64,000 bases of DNA from Linnemannia hyalina (lineage: Eukaryota > Mortierellomycota > Mortierellomycetes > Mortierellales > Mortierellaceae), in NCBI GenBank assembly GCA_019671135.1, contig JAHRHY010000035.1:1-64000 (forward strand). Direction: 5' to 3'. Shown piece by piece: positions 32,637 through 42,621 of the stretch. The position numbers and the translations under genes are program-made. The first letter of the stretch is position 1, and the number at the start of each line of letters is the position of its first letter. Under the pieces are notes generated by a model, which saw nothing but the letters and a program-made list of their open reading frames with translations, had not been told where the DNA came from and ran no database searches.

Positions 32637-32853
32637 ATGAAGCCGATTCCCTCTATTACTACCCAACTCATCGCCTCAGGAGTTTGCGCAGATGATCCTA
32701 TTTTAAACGACAAGCTTGCTCGCGGTCAAATAGAGCAAATGGTGGTTAATGTCCTGAATGAACTTGTAAGTGATGTTGAACAGTTGCATCTCTTGCAATT
32801 GTGGTCTATTTGTGTATACTAACCAGGTTAGCCTTTTGGTTTGTAGGGCCAGT
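32637..32853 (+). pseudogene. Host gene first exon interrupted by gypsy C
   Basis: ATG at 32637 opens 43 codons (MKPIPSITTQLIASG...QMVVNVLNEL) ending at a GTAAGTGAT donor (32766). An 81-bp intron ends TTTGTAG at 32846, and the next exon is only 7 bp (GGCCAGT) before the gypsy LTR begins. The gene model is inferred from splice signals and codon character. The remainder would lie beyond the 3' LTR of gypsy C, not found in this window. Confidence 0.4.
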
Positions 32854-33060
32854 TGCAACATATTAGGTTTATCATTGCTCTCTAGTTAGTCATTCCTTGT
32901 CACTCTCTATCATCTCTGACTCACTATGACACTACACCTAGAAACCTAGTTGGCGACTTTGTATATATATTTAGTTGTACCATAGTAATAACATCAATCA
33001 TCACTGCTTCAACTCTCGTCCCCGTTCTATACTTCTCTGTCCCAGTCTTCGCCTGTTGCA
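32854..33060 (+). repeat. 5' LTR of gypsy C (207 bp)
   Basis: TGCAACATATTAGG to CGCCTGTTGCA, ends TGCAACA/TGTTGCA. The same 207-bp sequence occurs inverted as a solo LTR at 63369-63575 with a perfect 5-bp duplication, confirming both ends. The presumed target duplication here is CCAGT. Confidence 0.92.
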
Positions 33061-33074
33061 TGGTAGCAAAGGTT
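33061..33074 (+). promoter_or_regulatory. Primer binding site of gypsy C
   Basis: TGGTAGCAAAGG directly follows the LTR. TGGTAGC is complementary to the 3' end of initiator methionine tRNA, the usual primer of Ty3/gypsy elements; the match weakens after seven bases. Confidence 0.55.
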
Positions 33075-33264
33075 CCCTCGTTCCACCGATCTCTTGATTT
33101 TTCCCTCCTCGTTTTCACTGCCCGCGTTTTACTTTAATTTTCCCTCGTCCCAGCTCTCTCTGCACACCAGCCCTGAATTTCATTCCCTGCCCCTATTTTC
33201 CTTCGTACCCTCTTACACTCTGGACATTTTTGACCTCTCCGCACTTCTATCTGCACTACCAGTC

Positions 33265-34266
33265 ATGGTTACCCCTGCCCGCCTTAACCCCCCTCCTGTC
33301 TTTACAGGCGCCCGCGACGGTTTCTCTGCCTTGGCCTGGCTCGTTGCGGTTAACCGCTACTTCAACCTTGCTAAGATAAGTGAGACTGAACGAACACCCC
33401 ACGCTCTCTCGTACTTGGGCACGCCTGGCCCTGCCCGATGGTTTGATGGATGTGGGCTCCCTGATACTTGCAACTTCGAGACCGAGTTTACTCCTGCTTT
33501 TAAGCTAGAGTACATTCCCAACAACTTTGCGGGCTCCTGTCGACGACACCTCACCAATCTTCGCATGACCAACAACTTTTCGACCTACTTATCTACATTC
33601 AAGGAACTTTTGGGCGCCCTCCTTGGTTATGCCTCCACCGACGCTGCCAAGACCACGGTCAACGAGTTTGCCCAAACATCCTTTATCGACAACTGCCCCT
33701 TGGTTCTTCAACAGATGATCGAAGGACACATTATTCAAAACCCCAATATCACCCTCATTCAGATCTTTCAATACGCCCAAGAGATGGACCGCATTTACTC
33801 CTTCAAACCCGACACCGGCCCCAAGACCAACTCGCTCGCCATCGCCTCCGCCCCCATTATTTCTTCCTTCACCTCTTCCTCCGCTCTCTCTCAAGCCACC
33901 CCCATGGAAATCGATAACATCCAGATCGCCCTCAACAATATCACCCAACGATTTAATCGCCTAGAGAGAAACATGGGTCATAACAATAACTACAACCGCA
34001 ACAACAATAACAACAACGGCCCCCGAAACAACAACAACAACGGTAATCCCCCTTCCCTGACCCCTCAGGAACGCGAATGGTGTAAAAACAACAATGCTTG
34101 CCGTCGCTGTCGCCAACCTGGACATTATGCAAAGGAGTGCCCCATCTACGGCGACAACAACAACACCAACCGTGGCAACAACAACAACCGCCAAGGACGA
34201 TGGGTTTATCAAGTAGCCGTGGGTGATTCCCCCGAGTCGGGAAAAGCCTCCGACGATCAGGCTTAG
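33265..34266 (+). CDS. Gypsy C Gag (333 aa)
   Basis: ATG at 33265 (MVTPARLNPPPVFTGARDG). Gag core: LAWLVAVNRYFNLAKI, WFDGCGLP and NLRMTNNFSTYLSTFKELL. An Asn-rich linker leads to a canonical CX2CX4HX4C knuckle, CRRCRQPGHYAKEC. The stop lies 62 bp before the D1 insertion. Pol overlaps in the -1 frame (GLVQDLIVDV), as in gypsy A, so ribosomal frameshifting is the likely expression mode. The frame is intact, so the copy was probably young when D1 inserted. Confidence 0.88.
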   Translation: MVTPARLNPPPVFTGARDGFSALAWLVAVNRYFNLAKISETERTPHALSYLGTPGPARWFDGCGLPDTCNFETEFTPAFKLEYIPNNFAGSCRRHLTNLRMTNNFSTYLSTFKELLGALLGYASTDAAKTTVNEFAQTSFIDNCPLVLQQMIEGHIIQNPNITLIQIFQYAQEMDRIYSFKPDTGPKTNSLAIASAPIISSFTSSSALSQATPMEIDNIQIALNNITQRFNRLERNMGHNNNYNRNNNNNNGPRNNNNNGNPPSLTPQEREWCKNNNACRRCRQPGHYAKECPIYGDNNNTNRGNNNNRQGRWVYQVAVGDSPESGKASDDQA

Positions 34267-34328
34267 TCCAGGACTTGATCGTCGACGTTCCCTCCCTTTC
34301 TCCTCTGGACAAAGGGAGTGTTTCCTTA

Positions 34329-34823
34329 GCGGCCCCTTCATGTGCAGAGGATATAAAAAGGCATATAAAAAATATCCAAAGCCCAAGGAACGGAGTGTTT
34401 ACTTCCATAACTGACATATCTCTTCATAGTGGGCAACAGAACACAGAATAAAATAGCAATAGACAGCACATGTTTTTTTAAAATGTAATCTCTCCCCTGT
34501 ATTTCGCCCCAAAGATACAGTTGAGAGTACAAGTGCTTTAGATGATGACATACAAGAACTACTCTGGCGAATCTTGCAGTGAGGGTTACAGGTTAATAGT
34601 AGATGGACATATTCAAGAGTGTGGTGTGCGAAAAATAAGAAGACTTTATTGTTTGGAGAATAGGTTGGTGTTTAGTAGGATAGTTAAACAAAAAATGTTA
34701 CAATGGTTGTCTTATATGCTTGGTATCATATATACATTCTCATCCCATAGTCGCTATGGATATTGTCGAGATCTACAGAGATGTAACAAACACCATATGA
34801 TAACTTGGACGTGAAAGGCCTCC
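34329..34823 (-). repeat. S6, terminal repeat of D1
   Basis: 495 bp. Its GCGGCC edge touches the TTA duplication; its other edge leads into the D tail (TAGGTGAATGTTTT). Confidence 0.9.
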
Positions 34824-34974
34824 TAGGTGAATGTTTTAAAAAAATATGGGTAATGCAATAATGGTGAGGGTGCATGCATTGTGGAACGTCTCAGATGAAG
34901 TTATCGTGGTTTTTATAATGTTTGATGTAACATACTTTGTAGGAAGTTACGATTGTTATAATATTTGTTGATAT

Positions 34975-34983
34975 GCGGCCTCC
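34975..34983 (-). other. 9-bp scar (GCGGCCTCC) with TAT duplication in D1
   Basis: Flanked by TAT on both sides. D3 has the uninterrupted site. The 9 bp equal the two ends of S fused at their shared GGCC, as expected if a solo S inserted with TSD and then collapsed by recombination at GGCC. The same scar is in D2 at 57215-57223, so it predates the split of D1 and D2. Confidence 0.7.
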
Positions 34984-35296
34984 TATACAGATCGTTGGTA
35001 AATATGCCAATGGTGAAAAAATAAATGTCATAAAGAGTGCATGCATTGTAGAACATATTAGATATAGTTATTGTAATTTTCGTAATGTTAAATATAAGTA
35101 GATTGTGGATAAACACCACTGTGATCAAGAAAGAAATATTGTAAATTGTGCAAAGGATGGTGGAAGTTTTTAAAAAGATGGGTAATATATCTGGTGAATC
35201 TCATTGGAAGGGACGACGATAATATTACATGTGTATTCCATATATAAAAGCTTTATTTGTGCAAGTGGTATATCTACAGTTTTTAAAATTCTTGAT

Positions 35297-37558
35297 CTAC
35301 TCTTCTGCGGTCTCAAATGTTACTTCAAGAGGCTTCTTTTCTTCCATCGTACTTTTCTCTTTGGCTTGAATACTATCTAATACACTTTGCACTATGGTTT
35401 TTCTGTTGTTAGATCCTTCTTTTGCAAACTTACATAATATATCGGAATGTGGTTCGCGGGAACCAAACTTATCCATGTGCCATGTTTCGTAGTTGGAATA
35501 ATCTTTCTCCAACAAACCTAGGTGAAAAATTAGTTCTTTTTCTTCTGCATTACCATCTGCCGAAACGTATTCCTCGCGGAGTTCTTCTTCGATAGCTGTT
35601 ATTTTGCTATATACTTCTCCCATTGCCTTCAGAAAATCATGATGGTCTTTTGTAGTGTAAACACTTGAGGCATTCACATTTTCGCTTTCCATAGGTCCAC
35701 CATCTTCTAGAGTTTTCTTAACATCCGACTCTTGCACCTCATCATCTACTTTTTCTACAAGTTCATCTAAAGTTTCCTTAATATTCGACTCTTGCACCTC
35801 ATCATCTATTTTTTCTACCGGTTCACCTTTCTCTGTCGACCTATCCTTAGACCATTGTGGCTTAAAGCCCATAGCAAAGATCTTTTCTTTTTCCTTTTGG
35901 TTAAGATTATCATAGTCGACATTCTCTGCACCAATGTGGTCATCAGTCACCAAGCCAACTACAATGTTTTGCTTGCGGATCTTGAGAATGTGCTTTCCAT
36001 TTACAAGTACATTCTTGGAATACTCCAATTGCTGCTTGTGAAACCTTTTCCATTTCATCTTGGATATATCTGTCGGTCCTTCCACTGGTAGTTCCTCTTC
36101 TACTTCGACCTCCTCGTTGAAAAGCATCTTTCTCTCTTCATCAGACATTTCTTGAAGTTTCATCTTGCTAAGCATGGAGCGTTCCAAGATATCCATCTCT
36201 GGAACATCACCACCGCCACGCAGATGATCAAGCGTAAACAGGCCAACGTATGTATTCTTTCCACATAGCTTGACAATGTACTTAGCCTTCATCGTAAAGT
36301 TAGTTGCATACTCAAGCATGTCGTTATTAGGATGAACCATCCATCCTCCATCCTTTGCAAGTGGTATGTCTTTCTCTGATCTAATGTTACGCACCGTTGT
36401 GGCCAGTGCAAATGTGTGTTCATCTTTTTCATCCTTAGAAACATCTACATTAGAAGATGGCTCTGCATTTTTGGGCATCTCTGAATGCCTTTTCTTTCGA
36501 GAAGTCTTCTTCTCATCATCCTTAGATGGCTTTTTATGAGATAGTTTTTCATCAGGGTTATCCTTAGAGGTATCATCTCCAGATTCTACATCAGGTCTGT
36601 TATTGGACTTGCCATCATCAGAGTCTTTATCTTTAGAGGAATCATCGTCAGAGTCAGCATTATCAGACGTATCACCATCATCTGTATCATCGTCAGAATT
36701 CTCATCAGCAGAAGACTCTTCTATTTTTTCTACATCTGCTGAAGTTGCCTCTTGAAGACCCATCTTGGCCAATATGCGTGCCTCTTTCTCAGATATTTCT
36801 GGCGCAGGGAGATTCTTGCCCATGAGCTTAGGTGGACACAATGCAATGTAGAGATTCTTTTCCTTTAGCCTAATAATGTACTTGCCATTTACAGTAAAGC
36901 TTTTTGCATACAGGAAAGCTGGATTAGTTGCATAACGCGTCCATATACATGTATTAGCGAGTGGTACATTTTTCTTGGACGTTATGTCAACTACCTTTGG
37001 ACTCAACGGAAAGGAGACGGCAATTATATCTTCTTCATCATCATCATTGGACGGCTCTTCATCCGATGACTCCTGCTTGTTTCTCTTTCGCTTCTTTGGT
37101 TCTTCATCCTCGGAAGTCATATCGTCATCGGAAGACACAAACTTAGAAGTATGTGTCTTCTTTAAAGCCTTGGAAGACTTGGTACGCTTGTCGACAGGTG
37201 CGTTGTTGTTACTACGTTTTATATAACCTCTATCTTGATCTTGATGACGTCCACAGTATGTTTGACCAAGTTTGGCTACACTACCACAATTAGCACCCTT
37301 AATAGTTGTGCCTTGACACTTGCGCGCAGGATCGTGGACATAACAATGCATGCCTTCATCATCAACTTCCTTCATGCATTTGCGCTTGGACTTGGTGCAC
37401 TTTTCTCCACAAAAGTAGTATCTCTCTACTTCCTCATCCTCATCAAGCGCCTTAAAGATCTTATTTGCATCTTTCTTGTTAAACTCCACTCCCTTCTTAG
37501 AGGAGAATGTCTCAAAGGCCTTGGTGATGAGCTCGATTGTAAGCTGAACGTACTTCAT
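35297..37558 (-). CDS. 753-aa protein of element D1 (zinc-binding, repeated module)
   Basis: ATG at 37558. Residues about 45-110 contain Cys/His clusters (YYFCGEKC...KRKC; HCYVHDPARKCQG; NCGSV...TYCGRHQ), probably two zinc-binding motifs of a type common in large DNA viruses. Three diverged copies of a roughly 70-residue module follow at about 205-275, 410-480 and 505-575, with pattern Y-A-x-(N/S)...G-K-Y-I-(V/I)-(K/R)-L...K-N-x-Y-(I/V)-(G/A)-L...K-M-(G/K)-L. Between them lie long acidic Ser/Asp runs. The C-terminus is Glu/Lys-rich. No enzymatic motif is seen; a DNA-binding or structural role is a guess. The D2 copy differs at only two residues. Confidence 0.78.
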   Translation of the reverse strand: MKYVQLTIELITKAFETFSSKKGVEFNKKDANKIFKALDEDEEVERYYFCGEKCTKSKRKCMKEVDDEGMHCYVHDPARKCQGTTIKGANCGSVAKLGQTYCGRHQDQDRGYIKRSNNNAPVDKRTKSSKALKKTHTSKFVSSDDDMTSEDEEPKKRKRNKQESSDEEPSNDDDEEDIIAVSFPLSPKVVDITSKKNVPLANTCIWTRYATNPAFLYAKSFTVNGKYIIRLKEKNLYIALCPPKLMGKNLPAPEISEKEARILAKMGLQEATSADVEKIEESSADENSDDDTDDGDTSDNADSDDDSSKDKDSDDGKSNNRPDVESGDDTSKDNPDEKLSHKKPSKDDEKKTSRKKRHSEMPKNAEPSSNVDVSKDEKDEHTFALATTVRNIRSEKDIPLAKDGGWMVHPNNDMLEYATNFTMKAKYIVKLCGKNTYVGLFTLDHLRGGGDVPEMDILERSMLSKMKLQEMSDEERKMLFNEEVEVEEELPVEGPTDISKMKWKRFHKQQLEYSKNVLVNGKHILKIRKQNIVVGLVTDDHIGAENVDYDNLNQKEKEKIFAMGFKPQWSKDRSTEKGEPVEKIDDEVQESNIKETLDELVEKVDDEVQESDVKKTLEDGGPMESENVNASSVYTTKDHHDFLKAMGEVYSKITAIEEELREEYVSADGNAEEKELIFHLGLLEKDYSNYETWHMDKFGSREPHSDILCKFAKEGSNNRKTIVQSVLDSIQAKEKSTMEEKKPLEVTFETAEE

Positions 37559-37768
37559 GTTTTTGGATATGAATAATATGGATTGTACTTGTGGTATGGT
37601 GGGTGTGAATGAGTTTTCAGTTTATGTGTGGTAGATTGCAGCTGCTTAGTACACTGATATAAAGAATTGCAATAAAAGATGGTTGTATAGGTATGGATGG
37701 TTGTATAGATATGGATAATTGTTGGTTGGTTACTAGATAAAGATTAAGCAAGAGGGAAGTGGACTCCT

Positions 37769-37778
37769 TTATTTATAC
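37769..37778 (-). promoter_or_regulatory. TATA box of the 753-aa gene (D1)
   Basis: TATAAATAAA on the minus strand, about 210 bp upstream of the start codon, followed by a leader with repeated TATACAACCATCCAT units. Identical in D2. Confidence 0.5.
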
Positions 37779-38160
37779 TAATTCAGGAACACTGCCACAA
37801 TGGACATTAATAGCGCTTGCTTATTAGCACTGCTTGGCGCTTAGTAACAAAAGAGTTTTAAAAAGGCATCTAAGTGGTTAATAATGTAGTGTTCCTCGTA
37901 TGACGTAGATCTTGCTTATTAAGACTGCTTGGCATTAAAGACGGGGTTTAAAAATGGTTAAGAATGTAGTATTATTTTATGACGTAGGTTTGTACATGTG
38001 TTTATCCTCTTTGTTAAATAAAAAGGAATGCTGTAGAATAGCATAGAATAGCATCCGATCTACTACAATAATACCATGGCTTTTAATAATAGATACCGGT
38101 GCATATTAGCGTCTTGGCAGTTAATACCGTATCTTAAAGCTGACTAAATAGGCCATGTAT

Positions 38161-38611
38161 GGAGGCCATCCATGTTCGGCTCCACCAACCATAGACTACA
38201 GTATAAAAATATCTGTCAACACCTATTAAAACAGTGTGTTCCTTGAGAGTACAACAAATCTCATCAGCTTTTTCCTTCCACCAGTCTCCATTTTCTACAT
38301 TCACCACCACTACTTTGTAACATCATCTACTTTAGCTGAGAAAGCCTTGGACATGATCATCTCATATTGGAAAGGAAATTACTATCTGTAATATCCAGGA
38401 TCCAATATGAGATGATCATGTCCAAGGCTTTCTCAGCTAAAGTAGATGATGTTACAAAGTAGTGGTGGTGAATGTAGAAAATGGAGACTGGTGGAAGGAA
38501 AAAGCTGATGAGATTTGTTGTACTCTCAAGGAACACACTGTTTTAATAGGTGTTGACAGATATTTTTATACTGTAGTCTATGGTTGGTGGAGCCGAACAT
38601 GGATGGCCTCC
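38161..38611. repeat. P3, left terminal hairpin of L2
   Basis: 451 bp, 210-bp arms; loop AAAGGAAATTACTATCTG... in the orientation opposite to P1 and P2. Confidence 0.92.
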
Positions 38612-40483
38612 TAGTAGAGCATTTGTTTTCGTGTTTATATAATTAGCGATGGTTACTAATATCTCCTTTTCATGATATATCCTATGTGTATATCCAATAT
38701 AGCACTCGTGATACTGGTGATGATGTAGTGGTAGTTTTAAAAAAAAAGTTGGATCCCGATTTTTTTAAAAAGTAGCATAGTGGCTTTAACAAACATTGGT
38801 TGTTGGAAAGAAAGGGTAGCTGATACGTTTTTAATGGCGTTATTGCTACACTTTCTCAACAATATTCGACATTCGACATTTGACATTCGGCATTCGATTC
38901 GACAGCTGACAAACTGTAGTTATTACCATAGTTATGATATTTGATATGAACGCATTTTGGATGACCTCGTGATTATCGTGATGTTTAATTTTAATACATT
39001 CTTGATAAACTCGTAAGTATTACAATGTTTAATGTTGACATACTTTAGGTAAGCCCACGATTTGCACGACGTTTAATATTATTACACTTTGGTTAACTTA
39101 CAATTGTTATAGCATTTATTGTTATACAGATTGTAGGTAATTACGACAATGGTAAAAACAGAGATATCGCAATTAGACCATGCATTGTGGGTAGTTGTAG
39201 ATATAACAATTATATCGTTTAAAATAGACGTTTCTTAAAACACATCACATATTTTATAATGCAAATGGCTATTATATTACAACGTTTCTATTGCATTTTG
39301 TGTGATAACAAGATAGAAAAAATGTATTGTTAATAGAGTAATTATGTCGTTAAAAATAGACGTTTCTTAAAACTTATCACATATTTCGTGATGCAAATGG
39401 ATATAAACATCGTGGCGTTTCTATCGCATTTTGTGTGATAATAAGGTAGAGAAAATGTGTTGTTAACAGAGTAATTATGTCGTTTAAAATGGACGTTTCT
39501 TAAAACGTATCACATATTTCGTGATGCCAATGGGTATAAACATTGTGACATTTCTATCGCATTTTGTGTGATAATAAGATAGAAAAAATGTGTTGTTAAC
39601 AGAGTAATTATGTCGTTTAAAATAGACGTTTCTTAAAACTTATCACATATTTCGTGATGCAAATGGGTATGAACATTGTGACATTTCTATCGCATTTTGT
39701 GTGATAATAAGGTAGAGAAAATGTGTTGTTAACAGAGTAATTATGTCGTTTAAAATGGACGTTTCTTAAAACTTATCACATATTTCGTGATGCAAATGGG
39801 TATGAACATTGTGACATTTCTATCGCATTTTGTGTGATAATAAGGTAGAGAAAATGTGTTGTTAACAGAGTAATTATGTCGTTTAAAATGGACGTTTCTT
39901 AAAACGTATCACATATTTCGTGATGCAAATGGGTATGAATATTGTGACATTTCTATCGCATTTTGTGTGATAACAAGACAGAAAAAAGAAGTTGTTAACA
40001 GAATAGTTATGTCGTTTAAAATAGACGTTTCTTAAAACACATTACATATTTCGTGATGCAAATGGGTATGAACATTGTGACATTTCTATTGCATTTTGTG
40101 TAATAATAAGGTAGAGAAAATGTGTTGTTTAAAGAGCAACTATGTCTTTAAAAATAGACGTTTCTTAAAACGTACCCCATATTTCGTGATGCAAATGGGT
40201 ATGAACATTGTGACATTTCTATCGCATTTTGTATGATAACAAGACAGAAAAAAGAAGTTGTATAAATAAAAGTTATGTAGACTTAGGAAATGTCTATAAA
40301 ATATCGTTTGTATACTTTGGTGGTTGGGAGAAAATTGGTGGTTACAAAAAAGTTGTCGCAAAACCGCCATGATGAAATACTTTGACATCTGGTTGAGGGG
40401 CTTGTTCCCCTATCGTGTTTATCGTTAATAGTTTTAAAAAATCCAAAAGTGTGTTATATAAAGGAATTTTTGCTAATAGTTTA
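38612..40483 (+). repeat. L2 left arm with about eight 133-bp units
   Basis: GACGTTTCTTAAAAC recurs at about 39227, 39359, 39492, 39625, 39758, 39891, 40024 and 40157, a spacing of 132-133 bp. Outer extension from TAGTAGAGCATTTG to CACTCGTGAT, then ACTGGTGATG as in L1. It is 532 bp, four units, shorter than the right arm. Confidence 0.88.
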
Positions 40484-40630
40484 CGTTTAAATTCTCTTGA
40501 AATAGATGATATATGCATTATATTTCTATCCAATCTATCATGGAATATGAGATAACTTCTTTTATAGTGCAACAAATCTAAAAGTGTATTGTAGTATAGG
40601 CATTTTTCCTAATGGTTTACTAGTTATGCA

Positions 40631-40876
40631 ATGCCAACACTTAAAGAAATTAAGCAAATAATAGCCATTTATATACATGAGCATCATATGGATCCTACAA
40701 TGGCAATGTACTTGAGAGCTGTTTTGTTACGTGGTAAGTCTCAGCAAGAACTAAATGGTATGTCAAAGGAAGAACTGTGGGGATTGGTAGACTTTTTTGC
40801 ACCAGATTTACAAAAACATATGCATGCAATTGGAGCATTATCATGGTCAGCACACAGAAAATTTGCTTCAGAGTAA
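40631..40876 (+). CDS. Small protein upstream of Rep-like gene (81 aa), L2
   Basis: Second copy of the L1 small ORF with the same start, length and 55-bp spacing to the Rep-like gene. It differs at a few positions (for example HMDPT for HMHPT and GKSQQE for GKSLQE) without breaking the frame. Confidence 0.55.
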   Translation: MPTLKEIKQIIAIYIHEHHMDPTMAMYLRAVLLRGKSQQELNGMSKEELWGLVDFFAPDLQKHMHAIGALSWSAHRKFASE

Positions 40877-40931
40877 AGTGGTTTTTAAAAAGTTTGTAGT
40901 ACATATCTCTGCAAACAGTAAGCTATTCAAC

Positions 40932-42584
40932 ATGTCCGCTATACCTAAATCCATTAACAAGGCGCTGAACTCATATGCCCATCTTATCTCTGATGTGGGC
41001 AAAGAGATTGCATTGCCTGGCAAACCGAAGACGGGCTGGAAAAAGTACTCAGAGATATTCTGCGATAGTTTAATACTCTGGGGATTGCACAACCGGGCTG
41101 CACTTGTTGACGAGCAGCGCAAAAACACCACTTCCAATATTCGCGAAGCTTTTAAAGGCCTCGATGTTAGCCACTCCATGGTTAAAGTTGTTAACGAGGG
41201 TTATATCAAAGACAATAGTTTTTTTAGCTCTAAACTACTAGAAAAACATAGAAAAAAGTTTAGAAGTTCGGCCTTATACCATGCTGGTTACTTTAGCATT
41301 AAGGTAACGCTCCATGAACTAGAGGCCATATCTCTAATATCCGAGATAATACCAATACTTGATGAACTGGAGGTTGACTACGTTATCCTTCATGATATAG
41401 ATATTGCTACGGATTGTAGATATGTCACAAGCCGTCCAATTCTTCAACAGTACCTTCAAGAGAGATTTGGAGAAAATTTAGATATTGCCAACGATCTCCA
41501 TAAGGTTGGTAACCACTGTCTTTCTTGGTTTGGAGTCACCGAAAAAGACCAAAAGGTCCGTTGTAAGGTCTACAACAAACTTGTACAGATGTTGGAGAGT
41601 GCTGAAGTAAAAATGTCGTTGGGTTCAAGAATGGAGAATTTTGTCATGGATGTGGATAAGGACCTACATAAGAGACTTCGAAAGGCAAAGAAAACAGGTC
41701 TAACAAGACTTGAACTTACCTTTTATGGACAGGAGATATATACATTCTCCTATTATAAAGGAGTTTTGGATGCCATAAAGGAAGAGATCCAAGAATGTCC
41801 CACCTTCTGCGTAAAGCACAAGGCATATTGGAAGTACATAGTTGGCAATATATCATCCATGGTAGGTATTCATGTAACAATGGGTGAAAAATCGGCATTC
41901 GCATATTGCCATTGGTGGAACTCTGTTACAGGTAAGAAGTATGGTTCATATCGTAACAATGTCGAGAAAGAGGAAGCAATGACGTTGTTAGCCAACTATA
42001 GCTTCAACGATAGACCAATATACTTTTTGGAGGTTGAGATGGATGAGAATAGCATCAAGGATATTACAGTTACCAAGTACAAACGGCCTGACGAATGTAC
42101 AGCAATAACACTTGTTGCAGGAGCACATAAAGGCATGTACCCATACATTTACGATGATGATGTTTTACAATTCGAGGATATGGGTATAGTGGAGGTAGAT
42201 AATGTAAAGATCCAATGGCCTGAGAGAAGAATCCGCAAAGGTGCACCACCAATTGTTGATATTCATCTAGAAAACATGAATGGTGAGAATTTTATACAAG
42301 TCCATGATAGAGCTATCCACAAAGCAACATATAAAGCTGGATATAATGTACTTGAAATAAATACCAGCTATACAGTCATAGCAATTGCAATGGATATGTA
42401 TCACAACAAAGAATATATTTTTGCAACATTGTCCAATGGTATTAAAGTACGATGTGGACTTAGTTTAGAAATAAAGATCGTTGCATGGCTGGAAGAATAT
42501 CCCGATGGCCAAGTTCCGTATATGAATTTCACCACATTGCAATGCAGAACTGTTCGCGGGTTCAAGGATATTTATATACGTTAA
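40932..42584 (+). CDS. Rep-like protein (550 aa), element L2
   Basis: Same start and length as in L1. Differences cluster at residues 125-190 (for example SEIIPILDELEVDY for SELPPIFHELEVDY; ENLDIAND for EDLDIADD), while HDIDIATDC, RCKVYNK and TRLELTF are unchanged. That patch may reflect gene conversion from another lineage. Convergent with the transposase; TTTTTAAAAA lies in the 37-bp gap. The same limits on functional assignment apply as for L1. Confidence 0.6.
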   Translation: MSAIPKSINKALNSYAHLISDVGKEIALPGKPKTGWKKYSEIFCDSLILWGLHNRAALVDEQRKNTTSNIREAFKGLDVSHSMVKVVNEGYIKDNSFFSSKLLEKHRKKFRSSALYHAGYFSIKVTLHELEAISLISEIIPILDELEVDYVILHDIDIATDCRYVTSRPILQQYLQERFGENLDIANDLHKVGNHCLSWFGVTEKDQKVRCKVYNKLVQMLESAEVKMSLGSRMENFVMDVDKDLHKRLRKAKKTGLTRLELTFYGQEIYTFSYYKGVLDAIKEEIQECPTFCVKHKAYWKYIVGNISSMVGIHVTMGEKSAFAYCHWWNSVTGKKYGSYRNNVEKEEAMTLLANYSFNDRPIYFLEVEMDENSIKDITVTKYKRPDECTAITLVAGAHKGMYPYIYDDDVLQFEDMGIVEVDNVKIQWPERRIRKGAPPIVDIHLENMNGENFIQVHDRAIHKATYKAGYNVLEINTSYTVIAIAMDMYHNKEYIFATLSNGIKVRCGLSLEIKIVAWLEEYPDGQVPYMNFTTLQCRTVRGFKDIYIR

Positions 42585-42621
42585 GAATGCTAATAGATAG
42601 TTTTTAAAAATTACAATGGGC

